Shown: positions 54,844-64,000 of the stretch, one piece after another | How the letters are laid out: the number at the start of each line of letters is the position of its first letter | Position numbering within the stretch: the stretch's first letter is position 1 | Assembly (NCBI GenBank): GCA_032718475.1 | Contig: JAUCBJ010002394.1 | Location: 1-64,000, forward strand | Reading direction: 5' to 3' | Length of the DNA: 64,000 nucleotides | Origin: Nemertoderma westbladi | Taxonomy: Eukaryota; Xenacoelomorpha; Nemertodermatida; Nemertodermatidae | The notes under the pieces: model-generated | What the model was told of the DNA's origin: nothing | What the model saw: the letters and a program-made list of their open reading frames with translations, nothing else | The model's database searches: none | Translations under genes and position numbers: made by a program

Positions 54844-55929
54844 ATGAGTGATACACCACATTCGACTCGATACCCACCTACCGACTATGACTCGTGCGAC
54901 CCGGACAGATCGACAGTAGACGAACCAAGAAGGAGAACCCGAGATTCCACCGATGTCACACCGCGTGCGTCGCCGGTACCCCGAACGGAAATACCGGAAG
55001 CCGCAACGCGTGGCGACGGCAGAATCGAAGATTTCCTTACCGTCCCGCAGACCAGATCGCGGGAACCGGACATGGTAAGTTCGACTGGAAGCCAGGAGAA
55101 CATTATTAGGAGTATAGGAGGACACATGGCCCAGATTACTCGAAACTTCGGAGAAGGTTTTCGCGTTTTACGCGAGTTAACCGCCCCGATGTCGAGATAC
55201 GAGTTCTACACCTTACAGGTAAGGATAGAAAGTAGGGTACATGCTTCCGTAGATAAACTTAAAGGTTTACACGAACTTGCAGAGTCGCGTGGCGACAACT
55301 TTACTCAGGTAAAGATAATAGATAAGTTGGTAAGTGTGAGGGAAAGCCTCATTCAGTTTAAGTCGGTTGTAGGATCGACTCAGCAAGAACAACTCGACCA
55401 ACTGTTAGGTGAGTCAGTTTCGGACGCGTTGTTACAACCCGAAGAGGAAGAAGAACTATACTGCCTGGACGGGAGGTTAGGGACGCTCACCAATTTTCTT
55501 CGTAGATGCGGAGTACCGATCGAAGAACCGGAAGTTGTACCGAGAGGGACGACGGAAGTTCTATCTACGGAAGGCTCGCGAGCCTACCAAATTCCACCAC
55601 TGGATAGATCGTTCGTTAGTGTACGGAGCGACGTTGGCGACGTTGGCGAAGTTAGTAGAACAGCGTCTGTAATTATTCGACAACAACAGGAGGTCGCACG
55701 CCGACAACAAGTCGTCGAGGAAGAAGCGCAACGGCAGATGGCGCAGATCGCCATCGAAGGAGAAAGACAGCGCAGAGAGGATGTAGCGAAACTTGCGAAA
55801 CTTCAAGCGCAGGCTGAGTTCGAAGCATCAGAGATGCGGAGACTGGAGGAGGACTTAGCGCGAGAAGCGGCCGCGGCGGCAGCAGCCGACGAGTTAGCAC
55901 GACAGGCAGCAGCCGACGAGTTAGAATGA
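54844..55929 (+). pseudogene. BEL-2 Gag, N-terminal part (ends at a stop)
   Basis: Starts at ATG 54844 (MSDTPHSTRYPPTDYDSCDP). Disordered to about residue 95, helical to about 270, then a long Gln/Arg/Glu/Ala helix (about 280-361) ending in a tandem Ala repeat ADELARQAA. The TGA at 55927 replaces what the neighbouring repeat copies show as CGA (Arg), so it is a C-to-T nonsense change in the repeat. The same frame continues beyond it to 60390. Confidence 0.8.
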
Positions 55930-58900
55930 CAGGCAGCAGCCGACGAGTTAGCACGACAGGCGGCAGCTGACGAGCTAGCACGAGTTGCGGCGGTAAACGC
56001 AGCTGAGTTAGCACGGAAGAAAGCAGCATCCGACGCTCGTGCCAAGTTGGAGGCGCGACAAATAAACGCTCGTTTAGCTATACAGGAAGCGGAGTTAGCG
56101 GCACAACAACAGGAAGCAGATCGACGCGAAAGGGAGATGCAGCTCCAGTTCGAACTAAATCGCAGATCGCGCGAGGCGGCGAACGCGCAAGAGGACCTCG
56201 AACTCGACGTGAGAGATAGATCTATAAGGTCTCGAGCTGGACACGACTTGTCTGCCCTGGATCGCATGGAGACTCGATATCGCGGAATTCAGAAGCGAAT
56301 CGAGGAAGGAAGTGTGGGAGCGATAGACCGAGGAGAGGAGTTCGTCGAGGATTACTGTAAACGTTTTCCCCAAGTTATTCCTATGCTCAAACCCACGACT
56401 CCAGTAAAACCGGTTATGGTTGCAAAACCGAAGGAAATATCACCCGTGCAAGGTAATAGGTTTGTTATGACGGAATCAATTCCGCAGCCACGAGCGACTT
56501 CGTCGCCGATTCTCGCAGGTAAGATAAGTAGTCCACCTACTGTAAGCCGTAGTTTACTTGTAGAGAGAGACGAACCTGCGTTTATGATGGTAAAACAGGT
56601 GAGTAAACCATTACAAGTTAAACCTGTGACGTGCTGCGCGAACCCAGTCATTTATAAACCTACAGTAGCACTTAACTCCGATGTTTTTACTAGACCTCTC
56701 ACCCAATGTTTATCGAGACCTACGACTTCGTGGAAGGCTTGCGAGCCTGCCGAACAACGAAGGACGACGGATGTGGGTAGTACCCACAGGATCGAACCGA
56801 GTTCAACGACACCTACGATGTCGTGGAAGGCTTGCGAGCCTGCCGAACAACGGAGAGCCGTTGATCCCAGACCACAACGAACTCGACCAAGAATAATACG
56901 CCGGACGCGAACCCGCCAACCACCTTATCCGGACGACAGCGACTCATCTAGCGACTCGGAGTCGACGGAACGGGAAATATTCCGTACTGGAGCGGCAGCG
57001 GCAGCGGATTACAAACGGGAGGAGAGATCGACAAACCCATACATCGACAATCCACCTCGAGAAACACCCCAACAGAAACCCACGTTGCAACCAGCGGAAG
57101 CGATCAGCACCAACAGACTCGCCGAAATAATACGACCTGTAACGGACCGACTAGCTCAGATAGAAGAGCGACTCGAAGCGCAACCGTCGGATCGATCACG
57201 AACCAGCGCGGAGTTAGAACAACCTGAACAACATCGACCACCAAGGAGAGAACAGGAGACTAGACAGACTCCGAACCATCGAGAAGAAGATCCCGTTAAT
57301 AATTCCTACCGACGAACAACGCGCGGAAGGGAACGACTGGACGACGCAACCGAACAGGGACGCGGACAGTTGGATTTCGTTAGCGAGATTGCGAAATTCG
57401 CGGCTAGACACGGATTACCGGCACAGCAACCGCCGAAGTTCTCTGGCAACGCGAAACACTGGCGAACATTGGTAGACTACGTAGAGTCCCAGATCGCTAA
57501 GTGTGCTTTCACCTCGACGGAGAAGTTTAATTACTTGCTCCTAGTCCTGTCTGGTGAGCCGAAACGATTAGCGGAAACCTTTATTGGTGTTCCAGATGCC
57601 TTTGAGTTGGCGTACGACCGTTTATATTCGATTTACGGAGGTAACGTCGCCATGGCTAAATCCATTATCGAAGACCTCTGTAGAGGAGACAGCATTTCGA
57701 AACCGATTGATCTTCTACGACTCGCGGACGAAATAAAAGACGCTATAGGGACTTTACGGTCCATTGGACAACTCGAGTACGCTAACGCACCGACGGTTCT
57801 CATCAGGATAATTGGTCGACTTCATCATCGACTTCGACGAGAATGGCGACGCATCGAGTACCAGCGTGAAGAGGCCGGTGGGCTATTAAAACTCACCGAC
57901 GTCTATCAACTGATTTCGTGGGAGGCCATTATCGAGACTCGATCGAATTATACCGATCATCATATCGCGGCAGAAGGGATAGCTATTTCTGCGCCGACTC
58001 GGACAAAACCATTTCCGACGAACGCGAAAGCCGTTACTTACGCCACCCCTACTGAGACTTCTAAAGTTCTGACGCCTATCGGCACCACGCAGCCACGACA
58101 ACAGTTGCCGGCGGACTTTGTGGGATGCTCATACTGCGAGCGGAACGGCAGAAACCATAGCGGACATAAACTTCATGGATGTCGCGCTTTTAAGGAGTTA
58201 GGAATCGAGGAGAGAAGACTCCAAATTCGATCTTTAGATTTTTGCTGGAGATATACGAAGCCAGGACACGTCCGGAAGGATTGCCCGAGCGACAATACAT
58301 GTCCTCAGTGTGGACGTAACCATGATGCGTTACTTCACACAACTAGTCACACTCCGACCAAACGCTTTCGACGAGAGCATCCAGATAAAGCAGCTAGATG
58401 CGACGCACTATACAAGGAGCGTGCATCGCGCGAGATCCGTACGTTTTATACGGACTGTATGGATCAATCAGGATCATCGGACGATGACGAGGAGGAAGAC
58501 GACACTTTCTACGTGCATGCGGGTGAGGAACAACCATCGGTAACGCTCCTCACACAGAACCAATTGAAAGGGTCTAGCGTGATTCCTGTAAAGATTACCG
58601 GAACCCAAGGGAGCAAGCGTATATACGCTATATTAGACTCTGCGTCATCACACAGTTATGTCGACGAACAAGTAGCCGACGTGGTTACGGACATGAGTCA
58701 AGGTAAGATTGCTCAGTATACTGTAAGCAGCATGCATGGTAAGAGAGCGATCCCTGTGACAAGAGTGAAACTAACCTTAGACACTCTTCTTTCCAAAGCG
58801 GAACACAGCAAGGAGGAGCGCTCATTACTTCCGGTAAGAAATTTGACCTTTGCAGCTACGAAGGATTTTATTAACTTGCTTGGCCCTGTGCCAGAGCAAT

Positions 58901-60390
58901 CACCGGAAGATCGTAAGTATTTCCGACACCTTGGAATACCGGAATGTCCTGTTAATTATCGTTCCATTGCGATGTTGATTGGGACAGACCAGTTTAACTT
59001 ACATCAGGTATGGGAGACACGCCCATCTGTTATTACAGCGGGCAATCCCTACGCATGTAGAACTCCCATAGGTTGGTATACTAGAGCACCAATACGTTCA
59101 CTAGAGGTAAGTGACCAGGAGGACGATGTTTTGAGTACATGTAGTTTATTGACTACTACGATAGATAACTCTCCTTCACACTCCCATGGTCCAATTGTAC
59201 GGACGGCACTACGACAGACTTGCGTCGCTAACGCAGACGCCACCGATACTGACGTAACTGATCTGGACACGACCACACGGACCTCTGACTTACAACTACT
59301 TGCAGTAAACCAGGTTGTATTGACTACCGAAGACCAAAGGGTTGTTGCTGTGGATGACTTTATGAACGAGGATTTTGGAAGGTTTGCGAGCCCACCGAAA
59401 AATCCAAAGGTCATTGACCCCACCCACCAGGCTTCAACACCTGTCGTTGATCTTGGAAGGCTTGCGAGCCTACCGATAGATCAAGAAGTTGTCAAACCGC
59501 CGCACGACGATTCGACGCCGACTAGTGACACCGGAAGGCTTGCGAGCCTACCAGACGCATTGACACTAGCCACCGCAGCGGACGAAGGCGTGGACGAGGA
59601 CCATGGCGCAGTGCAAGCAGCGCTTGACCGACTGCTGACTGAACGGACCATTCAATGGTTGGAACAGGATTCAGCAGAAACCGGTAGTTACGAGACCGCT
59701 ATGTCAGAACAGGAAAAACGGTCATTAAATATTATGGGAGATACCATTCGCCAGACCGCGAATGGCCACTATGAGGTTGGTATGTTGTGGCACAATGGAC
59801 AACCTAAGCTCGTTAACAATTACCCGCTTGCTTTGAGGCCACTCAAATCAATAAGGCAGCGATTGTTGCGAGATGAGACGGCCCATATGCAATACAATGC
59901 GCAACTTCAGACGTATCTCCAAAAGGGATACGCCATTAGGATGTTAAATCCCGAGGTAACCACAGATCATGCATATTACCTGCCACATCATTTTGTTCGA
60001 CACCCGGACAAACCTGGTAAGAGGCGTGTAGTCAACGACTGCGCTGCGCTTTACCAAGGGATGTCTATGAACAGTGAACTGATGGACGGGCCGAATATGA
60101 ATAATTATCTCATGGGAGTCCTAATGCGTTTTAGACAACGCAAAGTGGCTTTCACCTGTGACGTAGAGGCCATGTTTCACCAGGTTAAGGCTTTGGAGCG
60201 GGACAGGGACAGCTTGAGGTTTCTTTGGTATCAGGACGGAAATTTAGAACTTCCGCCAGAAACTTACCAAATGCAGGTAAGAGTCTTCGGAGCCAGGGAC
60301 AGCCCCAACTGCACCATGTACGCCTTAAAGCAGACCGCATTGGACAGACGAGACCAATTTGACCCAGAAGTAGTTCGGAAAGTGGAATGA
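55930..60390 (+). pseudogene. BEL-2 Gag C-terminus, protease and RT, one frame
   Basis: Continues the frame of 54844. Ala/Gln/Arg-rich helix; Gag domain around 57370-58000 (PPKFSGNAKHWRTLVDYVES; YSIYGGN); zinc motifs at 58120-58340 (CSYCERNG...HGC; CWRYTKPGHVRKDC, where the second Cys is Tyr, which should weaken zinc binding; CPQCGRNHDALLH). Protease AILDSASSHSYVDEQVADVV with D-S-A in place of D-S-G (58625). RT from about 59880: KRRVVNDCAALYQGMSMN, AFTCDVEAMFHQV (first catalytic Asp) and GARDSPNCTMYAL. A TGA at 60388 stops it just before the YVDD box. Gag and Pol share one frame, unlike BEL-1. Confidence 0.85.
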
Positions 60391-61245
60391 GATTTCTACG
60401 TGGATGACGGCCTCAAGAGTTGTGACACTTTGGAGCGCGCTACGACTGTAGCACATCAACTCCAGGATTGTCTCGCTGAGGGCGGATTCTGCTTGACGAA
60501 GTTCGCTTCCAACGAACCCGAACTAGTGAACTCATTTGACCCGACGGATCGCAGTGGAGGTGACTTAGACTTAGACCTAGAACCTCTACCGACGACCAAA
60601 GTATTAGGACTTAGTTGGGACCCTAACACCGACAATTTTAGGGTACGTGTAAGGTCCAACGACCAGACTAGACCTCTCACTAAGAGGACTTGCTTATCGA
60701 CCATGAGTCGATTGTATGACCCATTGTGTTTCATTAGTCCAGTGATCCTACATGCTAGGATCATACTCCGCAGCATTTGGCAAGCCGGACTGGAATGGGA
60801 CGATCCCATCCCAGAAAAGTTAGCTGAGCAATGGAGGGACTGGGAAGCCCAACTGATGTTCCTACAAGACTATACCATACCAAGGGTATACTTTCCTTTG
60901 CAGACCTCCTTTCCTGCCGATTTAGAGCTTCACAGCTTTAGTGACGCTAGCAAGGATGGATTGGGGGTTACTTTATACCTTAGACGACAAGTGACATCGG
61001 ACAGCTATGATGTGTCTCTCGTTACTTCTAGGGCTAGAACAATGCCGTTGAAGTATATGACTGTACCTCGTGGAGAGCTGCAAGCCGGGACGATATCCAC
61101 CGATATTGTCAGTCTAGTTCAGCGCGAGCTGGAGGCTAACTTGAAGGTCACATATTGGACGGATGCGACATTGGTACTTTGGTACATAAACAACGAAGCA
61201 TTTGAGTTCAAGACTTTCGTAGCCAACAGACGGCTGAAATATTAG
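60391..61245 (+). pseudogene. BEL-2 RT end, A17-type region and RNase H
   Basis: Same frame as the preceding piece. DFYVDDGLKSCDT has the catalytic Asp pair, then AEGGFCLTKFASN, KVLGLSWDPNTDNFRVRVR, the conserved region LSTMSRLYDPLCFISPVILH, and RNase H LHSFSDASKDGLGVTLYLR and MTVPRGELQAG. The frame is lost at about 61230 by one missing base (after FVANR); the normal continuation is in the next frame from 61231. Confidence 0.85.
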
Positions 61246-62465
61246 ACCGGTCGCTCAAACAAGATTGGCGTCACTGTCCAGGGAAGCTGAACCCAGCTGA
61301 CATCGCGTCACGGGGGATGCAACCGCTTGACTTTTGTAAACCGGACAATAAATCCTTTTGGTTTAGAGGACCCGATTTCCTACAGCGACCATCAGACGAA
61401 TGGCCACCGTTATTCGACGCGACAACCAATACCATACCAGAGGGTGCCGAGATAAAAATCGACAAGGTTGTCAAATCTAAAGCGAAAGCCAACGCCAAGG
61501 TCAAGAGGAAACACGGACGGACGAAATCTGATGACCTGGACGCTAGACCTGACATTACGCCAGACATCTCACCAGAATCTCGACCAGACGCTCGTACGAA
61601 TCTTTCACCGGATGTTCCGCGGGAGATTTCACCACACGTTTCGCCGGATTGTTCACCAGACTACTCGCCAGATTATTCACCAGAAGCGACACCAGATTGT
61701 TCTCCGGATTGTTCGCCAGATTGTTTTATGGAACTCTCGACAGATTGTCTACCGGACGTCTCACCAGACTTTCCACCAGACATCTCGACAGACTGTCCAC
61801 CAGACTTTGGACCAGACTTTAGACCAGACTTTCTGACAGAAGTTACGCCAGACTTTCTTTGGCACCGACGACAGGACATTTCGCCAGAAGTTCCGCGCTA
61901 TGTCTCGCCAGATGTCTCACCAGACTGTTCACCAGACGCTTCACCAGACTGTCTACTAGACACTCCAGTAGAAGACCCATTGGAGCGGACATTTAGAAAC
62001 TTACCAAATTTGACTTCTTTGGATGACAAAGGTGTGGCCACAGCGATCACACTCCGCTCAAAGAAAATACTTGACTTACCACCTACAGGTAAACGTGTGA
62101 CTAAGGTTAGGAAGCTTACAGGCTCACAGGAACACACTGATACTGTAGAGTTGAAACCGTTACTGCCAGTCGACTCACTAGAAGCGGACGGTAAAGGTAA
62201 GACCATGGAGATTGACATACTTGGGGACTCAGACAAACCTACCGGAAGGCCCGTGGGCCTACCAAGTCCAGACAAGTATCCACACTATGACTATACCTTA
62301 CCTGATGACGTCACCAACACTTACGTTGACAGGATAGTGAACCTAACTAGATCATGGACTGACGCGTGCCGCAAGTTAGCATGGCTCAAACGTTTGAGAC
62401 AATATTCCAGAGGCAAACGCGACTTTCCTAGAAGACTTATCTTTAAAGGAAGTTGGTCATTGTGA
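61231..62465 (+). pseudogene. BEL-2 Pol linker with Pro-Asp repeat, pre-integrase
   Basis: Starts as AEILDRSLKQDWRHCPGKLN and NPADIASRGM, the usual end of RNase H. From about 61550 to 61970 the protein is about 135 aa of irregular repeats built on S/P-P-D-x (SPDCSPDYSPDYSPEATPDC), coded by a degenerate 12-base unit around TCACCAGACTGT. After it the integrase linker resumes (DYTLPDDVTNTYVDRIV; WLKRLRQYSRGKRDFPRRL). One extra base near 62440, seen by comparison with 7365, shifts the frame and gives a false end at 62465. The repeat is absent from BEL-1. Confidence 0.85.
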
Positions 62466-63606
62466 AGTTGATATCATTAGACATTATCAATTGCGATATT
62501 TCGCACGAGAATTCACAGCGATCAACCAAGGTAAACAGATCAAGTCTTCACCGATTTTGAGTTGGAGTCCGATTATTTACCGGGGCTTACTTTGTCACAA
62601 GTCCAGACTCCAAAACATCGACTTTGCACTTGACTTTAGGTATCCTATCCTCATACCGCAACACCATGAATTACAGCGCGCTATGATACTGGACGCATAT
62701 GTACAACTCAAACACGTGGGTAGACATCACTGTCTATCACACTTACGCTCGAGGTTTGTACTGATTAGACCTAGCAAGGCACTGAGTTCGGTAACACGGA
62801 ACTGTATGATTTGTAAGAAGGTGCACGCGAGGATAGGACACCAAGAAATGAGTGAACTACCACTAGCGAGATTACAGGCATTTAGACCCCCTTTCACTGA
62901 GACAGGGATAGACTGTTTTGGACCCATAATCGCGAAACGCGGAAGGGTACAGGTAAAACATTGGGGATTGATCTTCACTTGCATGGCCAGCAGAGCTGTC
63001 CATATAGAGCGTGTGACAGATTTGACCACCAATGCCTTTATCCTAGCCTTACGGCGATTTATCGCTAGACGTGGATTGGTCAAATCCATTTATTGTGACC
63101 AAGGGACAAACTTTGTGGGTGCACGGAACGAAATAACCAGAGCTTTGAGAAAGTTGGACCAAAACCAGATTTCCGAGGAACTACGTCCTCACCGAATTGT
63201 TTGGAATTTTAATACTCCAGACAGTCCGTGGAGAGGCGGCGTTTGGGAAAGGCTGATTGGCTCAATCAAGACAGCTATGGCTAAAGTAATACCGACGCAA
63301 CACATATTGACAGACGACCAACTGACGACGTTGTTAATAGAAATCGAAGCGATTTTGAACACAAGACCGATCGCTTTGATCCCAGACAATAACGACGCAC
63401 AGTTTGCCTTGACACCAGCGCACCTGCTTATGCAGGCGCTGACGACATTGTTGCCCATTTCGGTACCCGTTAATAGCGACGGATACGGCAACAAGCTTGG
63501 AAAATCACTCAATTGCTTGCAAATAAATTCTGGGAAATATGGCAGAAATATTATTTGCCCTCTATTTCAACCAGAACCTCTTGGTATCTTAATACCCGAT
63601 GTTTGA
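62446..63606 (+). pseudogene. BEL-2 integrase core
   Basis: CEVDIIRHYQLRYFAREFTA continues the previous piece in the new frame. Zinc-binding HVGRHHCLSHLRSRF ... CMICKK; catalytic GIDCFGPI (Asp), YCDQGTNFVGA (Asp), PWRGGVWERLIGS (Glu). Then LNTRPIALIPDNNDAQFALT. A frame change near 63480 replaces the true continuation (AWKITQLLANKFWEIWQKYY) and gives an end at 63606. All three catalytic residues are intact. Confidence 0.9.
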
Positions 63607-63830
63607 GATGAGGAGACCACGTTTTATTGGCTGAAGCCAATCTGAAAAGACGGTTTTGGCGGACTGGAGTCATTTTGACCACGCACCCTACATCTGGTGT
63701 AATAAGGACAGTTACTGTAAGGACTATTGACGGTCATACCGTAGACAGACCTGTACAACGTCTCGTGCTCCTTGAGGAGACTAGAAACGAGACAGGAGAC
63801 TACAAACCTCCACCCAATATTAGTAAATAG
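63480..63830 (+). pseudogene. BEL-2 integrase C-terminal domain
   Basis: After the frame change, WKITQLLANKFWEIWQKYYL, then from about 63627 AEANLKRRFWRTGVILTTHP and DGHTVDRPVQRLVLLEETRN, the BEL/Pao C-terminal domain also seen at the end of BEL-1 integrase. Ends at TAG 63828-63830. A further frame change lies near 63605. Confidence 0.8.
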
Positions 63831-64000
63831 ATGTGGGACCTTTGTTGGCCGCCACATAGACTTACCGTATTTTAATAATTTAGTATTTTGTAATACTGTA
63901 TGTGCATTTGTAATCCTCTTCACTGTAGATAGAGACAGCGGTGGAATTCCATTGTCTTTATATGTGAACATGGAGGGTGGTACCCTTATGTATCACATAG
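63831..64000 (+). other. BEL-2 3' untranslated region, runs off the window
   Basis: No gene. A purine-rich GGAGGGTGG at 63972-63980 could be the polypurine tract before a 3' LTR that would start in the last bases or beyond the window. Confidence 0.4.

Larger units (their letters stand above)
55569..62263 (+). repeat. Dispersed 20-nt hairpin in BEL-2 (seven copies)
   Basis: GGAAGGCTTGCGAGCCTACC or close variants start at 55569, 56732, 56825, 59377, 59455, 59533 and 62244. AGGCT pairs with AGCCT around a TGCG (UNCG-class) loop. Variants keep pairing (AGGCC-CGTG-GGCCT at 62244; AGGCT-CGCG-AGCCT at 55569). The copies lie in all three codon phases, so the shared signal is in the nucleic acid. Confidence 0.8.

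Noticed and set aside
1-64000. tRNA, rRNA or other standard RNA genes
   Set aside because: No cloverleaf or conserved rRNA segment was recognised by eye; a covariance search would be needed to be sure.

Overview
This is animal genomic DNA, most likely from a marine invertebrate. BEL/Pao LTR retrotransposons (restricted to metazoans), several APE-type LINE families, TTAA-flanked non-autonomous elements and a spliced CUB-domain exon all point to a metazoan; the species cannot be fixed from the sequence. Almost all of the window is nested, mostly broken, transposable elements. The only host-gene material I can support is two + strand exons (12462-12618 and 23154-about 23338), separated by about 10.5 kb of transposons.

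Layout. 1-1035: no gene. 1049-7545: a minus-strand BEL/Pao integrase relic split by a + strand CR1/L2-like LINE (about 2413-7009), which is itself split by a TTAA element (3111-4668). To the left the relic is fused in frame to two other LINE fragments. 7665-9204: a second TTAA element. 9230-11575: a LINE RT gene followed by a retroelement-associated domain. 11836-12335: RTE-like 3' fragment. 12462-12618: CUB exon. 12700-16523: long inverted-repeat elements and a 163-bp tandem array. 16524-19048: RTE-like LINE (minus). 19370-21760: Ty3/gypsy relic (minus). 21880-22355: another inverted-repeat module. 22915-23075: G-rich minisatellite. 23154-23338: second host exon. 24366-25595: two RTE-like fragments. 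26795-29286 and 44024-44400: a second LINE family (minus), split by the large BEL/Pao element.

The most interesting object is the BEL/Pao element at 29287-44018 (BEL-1). It has two 1.4-kb TG...CA LTRs, a CAGTT target duplication and an identifiable host LINE. Its gene order is a 63-aa ORF, Gag (joined to it by an ATGA overlap), a TTTAAAA slippery site, protease, integrase, a repeat-bearing spacer, and a third gene that looks like an RNase D/WRN-type exonuclease-fold domain followed, in another frame, by CCHC zinc knuckles. It has no reverse transcriptase/RNase H. An RTE-like LINE with an intact 965-aa ORF sits exactly at the protease/integrase junction (33988-36973, duplication TGATAC). Its LTRs carry repeated UUCG-loop and GNRA-loop hairpins, and the GNRA hairpin recurs inside its genes.

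44428-52454 is an 8-kb array of a 27-bp repeat, open in all three forward frames, with 2.76-kb higher-order duplication. 54844-63830 is a second BEL/Pao element (BEL-2), coding Gag-Pol in one frame but broken by two stops and several frameshifts. It carries a dispersed 20-nt hairpin that occurs in all three reading frames and a Pro-Asp repeat in the Pol linker. Its 3' end runs off the window.
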